A stretch of DNA of 64,000 nucleotides from Andrena cerasifolii. Lineage: Eukaryota > Arthropoda > Insecta > Hymenoptera > Andrenidae. The notes under the pieces are model-generated. The model did no database searches. It was given only the letters and a program-made list of their open reading frames with translations, and was not told the DNA's origin. The first letter of the stretch is position 1. Every line of letters starts with the position of its first letter. A program made the translations under genes and the position numbers. Positions 1 through 12,300 of the stretch are shown one piece after another. The stretch lies in the NCBI RefSeq assembly GCF_050908995.1, contig NC_135127.1:12294001-12358000 (forward strand), given 5' to 3'.

Positions 1-1831
1 ACCTCCTACCTTCTACCTCCTACCACCTTCCTCCTACCTCCTACGGTGTCTCATGGGTAGATACGTACCTACCATGTGGTGGATCGACCGCGGCAAACCC
101 GACAGCCTTCTTTAGTCAGCGCGTTTTCAAGTGACAGGAACGGGGGGTAAAAAAGTGACGGACAGCGAGGGGTGCAAAGGGGAAGTTTGAGGATCAGAAG
201 CGGCGGTTAGGTACGCGAGATTCGGACACGCGGCGACGGAGAGAAAAAACGACGAGGTGGAAAGTAAAGGAAAGCAGTCGGTGCGCGGAAGAAAGGAAAG
301 CTCGGCGAGAAAAGAGGGAAAACGGCGGAGGAGAGGGGCAAACGGAGACTGATGTATGTGTGAAGAGGAGGGGTAGAGGCAAGGAAAAAGGGAGACGGAG
401 AATGGTCGCGTGGCCGTGCGTGGCCCCAAATAGGGCATCAGGTGGTTGCATGACGCCCGCGAGAGAAAAAGATCGTTCGCGCGTGCGCAGTGGCGCGTGT
501 GTCTCTTATAACCGGGCGCACGCATGCATGTACGCGCGTACGCGTGTACCAGAACGGCTCGGCACGCGCGTGCTCTTACAGGTGGTGGTAACGAGCCGCA
601 CAGGAAATTGCTCCTTTGCCGTGCAAACTCGGCCCGGAACTTTGCGCACCGCCCAGCCGTTCACCCAGATTATTTGCCGTCGGGATCCAACCGCTTTCAA
701 ACAGAATCGGCACGCGCGGCCAACGAGAAACCAGAATAATCTATCACCTGTTGCTTCTATTTTCGAATACCGTCGCCCACCTTGCGATACTATTGCATCT
801 TAGGCAGGGTGCACTTGGACTCGAGGCATGGGTATAAAATGCCGCGTGCATCGCCGCGGTCTTTGGCGTCTCCACGAGTTATGTACGCAGCAAGTTGGAG
901 GATCAGTAGTTTTGCCCGGTGACATGTCAGACGGCAGCGCCAGCCCCAACGTCTGCGAGCATCCACCGATGCTTCGCAGGTGAGGTAATCCTCGGTTTAT
1001 CGAGTGTAACTCACCGCGAGGCGCGAGCTCCGTCCCCGAGCGGGCGCACTTTAAATCGATAAAAGTCTGCCGAGAAGGGAGACTGGCGGTAGCCACAATC
1101 TATCACCGTGAGAGGCGAGTCATCTGTGCGCCGACGTAGACGCCGCGTCGTTCGCGTCAGCACCCGTGAGCTTACGCAGGCATAAAGCATAATAGCGAGA
1201 GGGTGGCGGTTGTACTTCCGCATTCGCAAGATTGTCACGTCCACGACCAAGGGAACTTTCCTCCATTTGCATCTCCTATCGACGAATTCAGCTGCACCAC
1301 CCTGTTCCCGCAGCTTTGCGCGCTTCCTTACCCTCGGGTAAAGTTGGCAAAATTTCGTCGGGGCTCGAACAGAGTAGGTATCGATCCGAAGCGAAATTTC
1401 ACGTTCAGATCTGGCGTGAAAATGGTGCGTGCATATTCAAATTTGCCTTACAGCGAGGGGGGGGAGGGTGGTGGCGATCGAGCGATCGCGCACACGCCAC
1501 GTCTACGTCACGCGGGTATACGTCACTGGAGAACCGAGCGGCGTGGCGCGGCTTGGCGCGATGTCGGCGTGGAGATGGAAGTGCCGGGATGTTGAGAGGT
1601 GCAGAGGGGGGCTAGGAGAAGGCAGGAGCGCGCGAAGGGTGCCGCGGTGGGGTGCAGAGATGCCTGCGAGCAGTGGCTCGCAATGATGACGGCGGTAGTA
1701 GCCACGGGGTGGGAGTAGCGTCGCGTGTGTACGTCACACATACTTGCACGGCTATATGTGCAGCTCGCACACAAGCGGGCGTTGATAGGGGACCGCAGAG
1801 CGGGGATTGGCTGGCGGTCGACTCGCCGCTT

Positions 1832-1900
1832 CCAAATATGGGACAGTCTCCGCGGTCCATTCATAAAACTACGGGGCGCGCCGCCGCTCGGCTCAGTTCG
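1832..1900 (+). promoter_or_regulatory. Candidate core promoter of stripe: CArG box, TATA-like box, initiator
   Basis: A perfect CArG/serum-response box CCAAATATGG lies at 1832-1841, directly preceded by an Ets-type CTTCC. A TATA-like CATAAAA is at 1862-1868, and TCAGTT at 1893-1898 matches the arthropod initiator, putting the predicted start at A1895, about 32 bases downstream of the TATA-like box. An inverted CCAAT is at 1806-1810, and three TACGTCA half-CRE motifs sit at 1504, 1519 and 1730. The arrangement resembles vertebrate EGR1 promoters, where SRF/Ets and CREB drive immediate-early induction. It is about 1.4 kb upstream of the likely start codon. Function is inferred. Confidence 0.55.
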
Positions 1901-2030
1901 TGCGCGACCCCCACGCATCGCGCGTCTTCCGACGATTCCCAACGCGCGATCCGCTTCTCCTTTCAGCCACGTACGACTATAACCGCAGACAGGTATATAT
2001 ACCTACCTCTATCTACGTTGCACGGCAAAA

Positions 2031-2106
2031 CAGAGAGAGACAGAGAGAGAGAGAGGGAGAGAGAGAGAGAGAGAGAGAGATAGATAGAGGGAGGGAGAGA
2101 GAGGCA

Positions 2107-2137
<31 letters not shown>

Positions 2138-2139
2138 CG
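2031..2139. repeat. (GA)n microsatellite tract in stripe leader
   Basis: Imperfect GA/GAGG repeats run almost without break over 109 bases. If transcription starts near 1895 they lie in the 5' leader. GA tracts can bind GAGA-factor-type proteins; here that is only a possibility. Confidence 0.9.
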
Positions 2140-2603
2140 AGACGAACGGAGCGTGCGAGGGGGAGGAAAGGAAGGAGATACGCAGAGGAGAAAGAAAAGG
2201 ACAGAGGACAACGGACCGATAAAGAGGCCTACACCTACGCCGGGCCACGCGCGCGCGAGATCATTGTCGCCATACAGGATTCGCGAGTGAAAAAACGATC
2301 TTAAGACTTTCGAATCCGGAATCTCGGTATCTGGAGGTACGAAGGAGCTGGAGCACTGTTTCGAAGAGGACCCGCGATTCTTTTTGAGCCACCCTCTCGC
2401 GTTGACGTTGGCGTCGGTGTCGGCGTCGGCGTCGGATCGGCTGTTTCCCGCAGCCACGCGTCCTCGTTCATACCTGGCGCATGCGCGAGGCAAACGAACG
2501 CTGATCCCTCCGGTCGGACCGGCCGGACGTGTTCCGGATCGGGACGGCGATCGCTCACGAGATCCGGTGAGATTGGATTTTCTCTGTCTACGCGCGTACA
2601 CTT

Positions 2604-2637
2604 GGGTGGTGGTGGTGGTGGTGGTGGTGGTGGTGGG
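2604..2637 (+). repeat. (GGT)n run, G-quadruplex prone
   Basis: About eleven consecutive GGT triplets lie in the probable stripe leader. Runs of GG at three-base spacing can form two-tetrad G-quadruplexes. A (CGAA)n tetranucleotide run follows at about 2773-2802, and a GTCGGC-type run precedes it at about 2410-2436. Confidence 0.85.
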
Positions 2638-3146
2638 TTGTGGTGGTAGTAGTGGCTTGTGATGGGTGGTGGTGTATTATCTAGTCGCGACAGATCACCT
2701 TGCAAATAGGAGCGACTGGTCGAAAGGGAAGAGGCGCTAGCAGAGGGAAGAAAGGAAGAATTAAAGACGGACTAACGGACGAACGAACGAACGAACGAAA
2801 GAACGAAGAGGCGAACGATCGGAACACGGTTTTTGCCGCCCCGGCGCGGCGTTCGCTCCCTCGTGTCTACATCTTGCTGAAAGAAGGACTTGGCGCGTGC
2901 CACGCGACAGATAAAAAGGGGGAGCGCGTGCTACGTCCGCTTTTACTACTAACCCAGTGCATTGAGCTAGAGAGAAGGAGGGAGAGACAGATACGACCGA
3001 TTTCTTGTACGGACTTGACGTTTCAACCTCGTGCTCGCGGAAGCCGAGGGTGGTATCTCCGATAGAGCTGCTATCGTCATCGAGAGCAGCTTGAGGACAG
3101 AGACTGAGAAAGGAAAGAGGCTAATTCGCGTAGAGCTTATACCGCT

Positions 3147-3147
<1 letters not shown>

Positions 3148-3188
<41 letters not shown>
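3148..3188. repeat. (GA)n microsatellite just before stripe coding exon 1
   Basis: A nearly pure GA dinucleotide run of about 40 bases ends about 150 bases before the likely ATG at 3339. Confidence 0.9.
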
Positions 3189-3192
<4 letters not shown>

Positions 3193-3338
3193 AAGACTTA
3201 ACTGTGCCGGGACGATCGAGAACGGACAAGATTCTAACTATAATAATAGCGTTGAACGATAAAACCGCAGGCGAGGAGACGCAGTGTGGTACCGAGGAGG
3301 CCGCTGTCGCTGGTCAGGGAGGCGACCCGCTCCAGAGG

Positions 3339-6010
3339 ATGACGATGGACGGCATGGAAGTGGTGGGCTCGCAGCCTCACGCAGCCACCAGCCCGTTCTT
3401 ATTATCGTCGCCACCACTTGGCCATCATCATCATCACCATCATCACGCCACCTTTAATCTGCAGACGGTTCAGCTGAGCTTCGACGCGTGCCTACCGTAC
3501 AACACGGCCACGTCCTCTAATTCGATCGTTTGCGGTGTCGGTGGCACGTCAACGCCGGCTGTCACCACTTGCACCCCATCCACCAGCTGCAACAAGACGA
3601 TACCCACCCTATCGCTAGCTACCTGCCTGCCTCTGCACCCGCACCACCAAAACAATACCGATTCCTCGGATCAGCATGTCCAACACCACCAGCAGCATCA
3701 TCACCAGCATCACCAGCGGCTCGACGACCATCAACACCATAGGCACGTCGATGCGTCCTCGCCGTCGAGCGACTCCACCGACGGAAAACGGCGGCTGCAA
3801 TCCAGCAACGACGAGAAGGACTGCTCCAGGGAGTGCAGAGACGATCTTCAGGAGTCCAACGAGAAGGATAAGCCAGGTGACCTAAACACGCCGGTTACCA
3901 CCAGCAGCGATTTACCGTCCTTCTTCGGCCCCTCCGCGCTCGTTGAGCCACCTCCTATTTCAGGTACCTACAATCAGCAGTCCTTTAAATTGTTCTTCGA
4001 CCAACATCTCGATCGACAACGAGATCAACATCTTGTCGTCCTACGCCCTAGTTGACACGAGTCTCTGTACGATCGCATCTCTGCTCCACTTGCATTCCGC
4101 CGTATCTCTTTTGCGCGTTAACGTTCAACTATGTAAATGCCTGGCAATGAGCGTAGCGAGCCTGTTCGCGTTCTGTACTCTACACGTAGTATCGACTGGT
4201 TCAAACTCCTGCGACCTTGCGCTTTTCACGAACGTCCCCGACTTTCGCTTTTCGCATATCTGCCAACTCTTGCTGCTGCTGCTACCCTCGTGGCTGCGCC
4301 TTGTACCCCTCCGAAAGCGCGGCTTGGCTCGGCTCAGCTCAGCTTTCCCGCAGCTGGTTTCACAATCGTCGCGATCAAGTAGATACTATGTACCTACCAC
4401 GAGGTGCGACGACAACATACATCGCATATACCTATAGGGTTGCTCGGTTGCCTCGTGAAAACGGCTAATATCGAACCTGCCCGTCTGTCGCGGATCAATA
4501 CTCGGCGACCCCGACATTCAGAAACCCTCCTCCGCCTCTCTGCATCGCCGCCGCCGCCTCCTCCTGCTCCTCTACCACCGACTCCCACCACCCCTTGTCA
4601 GTTCATTCATGCTCCGAATCGCCTCCCACCTCAGTCACACCGAGCAACGCAACCACCCTCTGTTACGTCCACAGTCGTATCTTCTGCGGTTTTCTCGTGA
4701 AACCAGCGAGCGAATCGCATCCATATCACCCGATCTCGTCGGCCATCGTTTCACGCTGAATCTTTCTTAACCAGTGTCGTTTAGCGAGCGACAAAGCTTC
4801 TCGCGACTATAGCCGGAAAAATCGATGAAAGGGAGCACACTGCTCGTCACGGAATGACGCTACTCGCTGATGCTTCCTCGCGGGTCCTTTATCCTATCTC
4901 TGTGAGGCGCGATCTCTGGCTTTTCTCCACAATTTTCTCGACATTTTCTCGCGTGAGAAGATCGGGTGACTCCGCGTTCCTGTATAGCGTAGAGATACTC
5001 TATGCGAGTCTGCTCCTGGGACTCGTTTTTCGGTAGGAAGCGGCGATTGTGTACGTAGGAAGGAAGTAACGAGACGACAGGATGCAGACGATAGATAGAG
5101 CCAGCCGGTATACTCGCGGCTCGGAGATAAAGTCCACCCCCCTATCGCACGGTCCTTCCTGTCGATTCGCTTAGGTCGCGCGATGCACGCCAGTTGACGC
5201 GGGCCGAGCGCCTCCGTCCCTCTGGATAGACTCGAGATTGATCGTGGACTCGATGGATGATTTGCAGGCAGCCTGGCGGGCGAGGACCTATCCCTCGAAG
5301 AGGCCACAGCGGAGGAGGATGAGACGGCGACCTCAGCCAGCAGGGATCACCGGCATCATCATCACCACCATCATCACCAAGAATCCCACGAAACCGGCAC
5401 GCCTGGAGCGCCACCGTCCACCAGCCCGCCGCGTCATCATCAGGCACAAGAGGATGCGGATCGTTGCAACGTGCTGCAGGGCGGCGTGATCCTCTATTCG
5501 TCCCCTCATTCAACGTCCTCGGTCTCGTCCACGCCCGCGACCAGCGTCAACATCTGCAACGTGCCGACGCTGACCTACCGCGGTGTGTTCACCACTACCT
5601 GTACGCAGTCCTCGCCCCTCAACACCCTGCAGAATCAGCAGCAACCGCAGCAGCAGCAGCAACAGCAGCAGCCAACCGGCCAGGAGCTCTGGGGTCCGTT
5701 ACCCTCGCCGACCTTAACCTTGACGGGTCAACCGTTCCTTCACCCCACTCTCCACTCAGCCCCGTACGGCGGCGAGACCGTCGAACTTCTGCAGGTCGAA
5801 TCGAAGCCACCCCCGCCGCCAGGTTACCACGATACACCGACCACCACCCCGGCCGGCTGGTTGACGGCGCACGAGGAGGCTTACGACCCGAATCTCCTCT
5901 CCCACCACCATCCTCATCACCATCATCAGGAGACGACGCTGAAGCAGGAGCCGACCGGGACGGGCGGCTACGGGCCACCGGTTCAACAGCAACAGCAACC
6001 TCAACCAAGC

Positions 6011-6041
<31 letters not shown>

Positions 6042-6559
6042 AGCAAGCCCAACCGTCGGCCGGTTCAGCTGCCGGCGTTCAGTTGGCGGAATACAACCCC
6101 AGCACCTCCAAGGGACACGAGATCCTCTCTCAGGTGTATCAGCAGAGCGCTCTGCCGCTCAGGTTGGTTCCAGTGAAGCCGCGCAAGTACCCGAATCGAC
6201 CGAGTAAAACGCCGGTGCACGAGCGACCGTACGCATGCCCCGTGGACGGTTGCGATCGCAGGTTCTCCCGCAGCGACGAGCTCACGCGACACATACGCAT
6301 CCACACCGGGCAAAAGCCGTTCCAGTGTCGGATCTGCATGCGCTCTTTCTCCAGGAGCGACCATCTCACTACCCACGTCAGGACTCACACCGGCGAGAAG
6401 CCGTTCTGCTGTGATCAGTGCGGCCGAAAGTTCGCCAGGAGCGACGAGAAGAAGCGGCACGCCAAGGTGCACCTGAAGCAGAGGCTGAAGCGCGAGGCGA
6501 CTCACGCCTCCGCCAGGAATCACCCTCAGAGCCACGCTTCGCCGCCCTGTAATCAGTAA
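3339..6559 (+). CDS. sr: Stripe, EGR-family zinc-finger transcription factor
   Basis: Two coding exons are proposed: 3339-3963 and 5268-6559 (638 residues). The donor after 3963 and the acceptor before 5268 join in phase to give SGSLAGEDLSLEE. Three C2H2 fingers near residues 529-613 carry the EGR signature: RSDELTRHIRIH, RSDHLTTHVRTH and RSDEKKRHAKVH. These bind GCG-rich sites. Upstream are polyHis runs, two long polyGln tracts and the insect-stripe block SDLPSFFGPS. Stripe is the fly EGR orthologue that specifies tendon cells; in bees EGR is an immediate-early gene (family knowledge). The first in-frame ATG is used as start. The frame is open further upstream and alternative 5' exons are possible, so the N-terminus is the least certain part. 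Confidence 0.93.
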
Positions 6560-8465
6560 GGGGAGACGCGTCGGCGTCGCGGTCCGAAGAACGCTGTCCC
6601 CTCCCTCGCAACTCGCAACCGACGTCGACAGTTTGGGCGTCGATTTCCATGCGCATTCCATCGGCCATTGCCAATCGTGCTTACTCACGGTCCAGCTTGC
6701 CTCCTCGCCAGGCGACGAGGAAACGATGCCACGGAGGCCTTTAGGCGGAACACACAGAGGCTGCCGTCACCGACTGATCCGTCATCGATCGTCGTCGGCT
6801 CGCCAGCGATCGACGAACACGGCTTCACGCGAGGACTCCCTCCGTCGGCCGACAGCATTTTCGTCGCGTGATACCGCGTCTCTCGGACATTATCTAGCGT
6901 GTAAGGAAGCCAGAAGATTTTCAGAAAATTCTTGCAAACACGCGCGGATATTTACTTCTCGAATGTTGAACGGGACTTGGCCCCCCTCGCGGAAACTTGC
7001 AAACAGATCGATCGAGCTTCTCCTGGATTCTATTCCTCGCTCGAGGAACGATCAAGCAGAGACGAAGTCGCTGCGTGTATGTATGTACGTATGTATGTGA
7101 TATCCAGCCCAAGTCCTGTTCTTCTAGCATTTCTCTTCTTTCCTGTTTCCTCATCCGTCTTCTGTTTCCCTTTCCAGTCTCAAGTCTCAAGACAGTAGCC
7201 TAGTTGCATTTACCTTGCAGGAATGGGTTGGAACGAAAACTCCTATCTTTAACCAGGTATGCTCTTAAGTTATTTCTTCGACGACGCGACGCGACGGTCA
7301 GTATGAACGCTCGGACGCGTAACTCTTGCCGATATCGGTAAGAACGCGGCAGAAGGTTCGGAATAAACCACGCTTTCGAGATGATTATTTACGATAGGTG
7401 GCGTTTTAAATCCTTGTTTGCGATCGAGATACAGGCGCTAATTGTCAGAGTAACGTTAACCGCGCGAAAACGCACACACCGAATGCACCCGCGTCGGAAA
7501 GTACTGCAATGATATTCTCGAAGCAAGCACGCGCAATCGATACCACCCGGGGATTCCAGGAACGAGGGTGGAATTCGTCGTACAAGAGAGAGGTAGCGAG
7601 TGACGGCAGTCTCTCGATCGCAAACAAACGATGGTGCGAAGAAAGTATTGCGCGCAGCCGGAGAAGTTTTCGAAGCGATCGTGGATCGCGTATCGATTTC
7701 CTTAGCTCTCTCTCGCGATCGAAAGTGGCGAACGATTTCCGACGATTATCGTCCGAGCGGCTGTCTCTGCGGTGAACAGTGCGACGGTGTCGTCCCGATC
7801 GCCAACAGCGCAGCGATCCAAAAAAATTTGTGCTTCTCCCGGGATTTTAGAGCAGGGACTATCGATACGTATTTTCTAAGTATTTTTATAAGCGCTCGAA
7901 CGAATTTAACTCTGAAAGCCTTTCGAGATCCTAGAAGGAGGCATAGCGCTCGACGATGCTCGAGATCAGGGTGCGCGTCGACGACGATGAAACGCGCGCG
8001 CCTTGGTGTCGTTGCAAGGATCGGTCCACACACTTTTGTGCGTCCTCGAACCTCGTGTCTTTCAATCATACAATCAAAAACAATCGCTTCGCGTCCCCCT
8101 CCTCTACCTCTGAAACGCGCTCACGTATCTCGTTCCTACTTTCACCACCTTTCGTGATCCGAACACGCTAAATCTCGGACGTTTTCCGCGTTTATTCGAA
8201 TCAACAGCACTCCCTCCGATCCCCCACCGCCTCGCCCATGATATCCCCTCGAACAACCCTACCGTATGTACTTACGTGCGGTCTCTTAGCTTGTCAAGGG
8301 TCGATCCTCTCGCGGTCCCTCTTAATGATATTCTCATCGCCAGTAAACCCCACGAGTAAATTAGTTGTGATCTTCCTTGTTCAACCAGGAATTTTCCTTT
8401 GTATATATGTACATAAATAACGCGTTATACGTACGTATACATAGGTTACGTGTCTAATCGAACGA

Positions 8466-8516
<51 letters not shown>

Positions 8517-9300
8517 CTGTTAAAATCTTTCACTTTCCTCCTTTTAATCTTGCCGCCCTACTTTTCCCTCCTGCCATCTCACCCCCTCTACATCGTGATG
8601 GTTTATGTGTAATATAAATGAGTTTAGCGACAATTAATATTATGTATATGTTGCTCTATTTATTAACAAAATCTCTCTCTATATATATACATATAGATAC
8701 ATATTATATATATATATTGAAAGAAGATATATATATATTGTTAAAGTTAAAGAATTATTTTTATCATGATTATATTAATAACGAGTACGAATATTATGAG
8801 ACGCGTAGCTGCATACCTAGGCGTTCTATGCACTCTGTACCTACCGACGCGACGATGGTTGCACGGATGCTCTCGCGCCATATTTTTCCGCTATTGTTCT
8901 AGATAGGTCGGGAAATATGTACGTACCCAGGGGAGCGTTTACGCGCGCATGCCTTCCTTAGAAATGAAAACGCAGAGAGATTACGCTTGTGTAATGTACG
9001 TATATGCGTGTATGCGGGAGAGAATGAAACAGAGAGAAAAAGAACAAAAGAAACGAAGGTGATACTTTTTTTACGGATGATATTACGTTATAGTTGGGTA
9101 AATTATGTGTAACTATTATACCATACGGTGCTCCGAGTGCTATGCACGGGAAAAAAAGAATCTCTCGACTACCTGTATACTTGTGTTGTAATCATCGTTG
9201 CCGTTTAATCTGGCCGGTCCTCTACGACGATTATTAACAAAAATACAAAGTTAACATTCAACAGCAACACCTCGCCGTTCTTCGACCTCTCCCTTCCGAT
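6560..9300 (+). other. Probable stripe 3' UTR and flanking DNA, no gene seen
   Basis: No convincing coding exon is visible. Composition changes from CpG-rich to AT-rich near 8.4 kb. The stretch includes a (GA)n run at 8468-8514, a TGTACATA Pumilio-type motif near 8407 and AU-rich stretches (TATTTATT near 8655), as expected for a long unstable immediate-early 3' UTR. No clear AATAAA fixes the end. Confidence 0.4.
8468..8514. repeat. (GA)n microsatellite
   Basis: An uninterrupted GA dinucleotide run of about 46 bases in the probable stripe 3' UTR. Confidence 0.9.
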
Positions 9301-12300
9301 ACGTTTAAGTAAGTACATATACGCGTGGCACGAAGAGCGCGACGGCACTTTACCCCTTATCGATCAGCGACAATTACCGAGCAGGACATCGATGATCAAA
9401 GGATGTCGATAGACCGAGCCACGTCCTACGCGGTCCAACTATTGTTCGTAGCAACAGCTGCTTTAAAAAGCAACCGCGAAGATTAATGAGCACCGGTCCA
9501 CGACTCGACGAGCGCAGCAGCGATCGAGCCCAGTCTCGATGCAACAGCGGCACTGTGCCGCGCCGCGCCGCGTTTTCTATGCAACCTTTCACCATGGAAT
9601 ACGCGGTTGGCGCCTAAGCGCGAACCGATCGAGCTTTCCAACCGTCTTTATCGATCATTCTTTCCATACTCTGATACGAATCGCAAACAACCAATTAGTA
9701 GCGTTCGCGTGTGCCTATTTTTTCATCGCCGCAGTCCTTGAGGAAACCAAAGTCCCGTCCTGCCGCGTCGTTTCGATCGTCTCTTCTCATCGGAACCAAT
9801 TCAACTCCATTCGATATTGATCGTTAAAACGAGACTGTCCGTGTTTCACAACCGCGCAGGCTTTCCACTCGAAGCAACCAGGGAAATATGTATTTCTCTA
9901 ATTTCGAAACGACGGAACGGACACGATCTATCGCGGCGCCTGCGACGAAGACGAAAGCATCCGTTCCGCCAGCGGTCGATCCAGAGGACAAACGGTATCG
10001 AGCGATTTCTCAGATCTACTAATTGTAAGCAACTGAGCTACCAGCAGTGCGTCCCGACGCTCGAGGAGGGTCCACGTCATCGATTCTTCGCGCTCGAACC
10101 AACAGTTTTGGCCGGATCGCTGGCTCTCGCGTGCGGAGAACGTGCATTGGCCACTACATAGGTGTATGCACACCTATATAGGAGAGACAGTGCAAGAAGT
10201 GGGCAGGAGTGAGGCTGTGAGAGCACGTCTATAAATAGGACCAAGATCGAGATGAGGCCTCCTCTGCACTTCGAGATACCTTCTGTCCTTCTTCCCCCGC
10301 TATCTTCCTTTCCTTCTGTTCTACTCTTCCACATCCCTCCCCTCTTTTCCATACCCTCCCTTCGTCCTTGTCTCTCCACGCTTCGCGCTATGTCTTCATA
10401 CCTTTTTTCCTCTCCTTTGTCTTGGCCTCTTTCTCTAATCGTTCCGTCCTCGTCGGTCGCCTTCCTTCCCGCCTTCTCTTTCGGAGCACCCGTCACTCTT
10501 TCGCCCGCAGTCGCTCTCTCTGCCATCTCGCCTCTCTCTCCTTGTCTGTCTCTTATACCTCCCACTAGCTGAGGCCGTCGTCGTCGTCGGCGACGGCGAC
10601 GGTGGCGATGGCGAGCCGCGCGATACATAAGGATCTCGCGATACGCTCGCTCGCGTCCAGTCGAGTAAAAGGATGTCCTAAAATTTAGTTTTTTGGCGGA
10701 CATGCGAGCTGCGGCCCGGCTCCTCGAAGAAGAGAAATGCGTGCTGGGTCTCTCGAGATAACGCCCGTTCCTGGTGCATCGTGCGTGTTGCTGAAATTTC
10801 GTTCCCCGCCGCGGCACCGCAACGGACGCGCTTCCGGTCGTGCGCGCGCCACCGTCGGCGTCGTGACGCGCGCTTCAGCCACCCCTGCGCGGTAGCTTGT
10901 GACTTCCGGGCCGCGATGCGTGAACACGCTCCGATACCTTATTTCTTTCTTTTCCAGGACAACGAGGCTACGGAGATGCGGCGGCTAACGTGTTCGCATG
11001 CCCGGGATTACCTACGCAACACGCTCCCCGGTTACTATCGCCCAGAATTTGTCTCTAGGGCACGCCTCGCGGGAAATGCTTCATCTCCCCCTCGCTTTCG
11101 GCGCAGCGAAATACGAATGAAACGCGATCGGCAAGAAAGGCGCTGCGAACGTAGCTTCCTTTTTCTTTCTAATTTCCAGCCCGGTGTTCAGGTTCTGCTG
11201 CTCTGGTTCTCCCGGACGAGTGGCGCATCGACGCTGCAAAACGAGCATTCCGCTTTCGTTCGCACCGCGCAACGATAGCCGGTGTCGCATCGATCTTATA
11301 AACCAGCATCAAGCGGAGAGCAGCCGAATGAACCGAGCTGGCCAGCCGACCAGCCAGCCAGCAAGCCAGCAAGCCAGCCTGCCACACCCCGACGCGATTA
11401 AACCTGTTGCTGCTTCGCTCGTGGCTCCACTCCATAGACACGTATATGTACACGTAGGTGTTTGGCTGCTCGTACGTACGGGGATCACTCTGAAACTTTT
11501 CAGACACGAGATGCCGAGAGATAGGTCGCTAAGTTCCGCGGGTTTCAGCCGAAGCGGCTACGTGGAACCGATCTAGCTTCAACGTCGATTCACGCGGATA
11601 GACGGGCGTACCTACGCGTAGCGAACGGATTAGGTTCATAGTAACTCCCTCGATCGTTTTGAGAGTGAAGAGCGCAGGTTGACGCGTATAGTAGCGCGCA
11701 GACAACGTCCGATGCAGTAAAAACATACGACCGTAGAAAACTTCTTTCGCCCGCCCCTCTTGACTCGAGCTTTTTGCTACACTTACGCTATTCGACAAGA
11801 TCGATAGAAGAGCGGCATATAACGAGCAGCCAGCAAGCTCTCGCATTTCGCGTCTCCGGTAACGCTGTGACGCAATTCGGTGAGCTGCGCAGGGGTGAGC
11901 TGGCTGTAGGTGAGCCGCGCGCCAAATGATAGAAATTAGGGGACAGGCTTTTTGTTGCAGGAGTGACGCTTGTCGAGGAGCACGTGCCAGCGGGTGCTGA
12001 ATGAAACCCATTCAACCGTTCAACGTTCTGAAGGAACAGGACCGTGGAAACGCGAAGGTCTGCCGGAGAACTATTTGGCGATCGACTGTATTTGGCGACA
12101 GCGCTACGATTGCTGATTGCCCCGGATCAGGGGTGGAAAACATTAAAGAGCATCCGAAGATGGACGGTCGGAGCGGGTGGTTGGCGCGGGCAGCAACCGG
12201 CAAAGTCCTCCCTGGGGGTTAGGGTCACGTCGGCGTGGCGTAAAAGCGAGGTAAACCGTGGAAGCGGCGTACGCGGTGGCGGAGGCTGGGTGGGGAAGGA

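Noticed and set aside
1963..2601. 212-residue minus-strand ORF rich in Ser/Leu
   Set aside because: It is the reverse reading of the GA microsatellites and CpG-rich leader, with no domain.
5464..6207. Second long plus-strand frame over stripe exon 2
   Set aside because: Shadow of the polyGln/polyHis coding frame; the zinc-finger frame is clearly the real one.
10077..10817. 246-residue minus-strand ORF, Arg/Glu/Gly-rich
   Set aside because: Low complexity, no splice context, no family; expected by chance in CpG-rich DNA.
10781..11278. 165-residue plus-strand ORF
   Set aside because: Arg-rich, overlaps other random frames, no recognisable motif.
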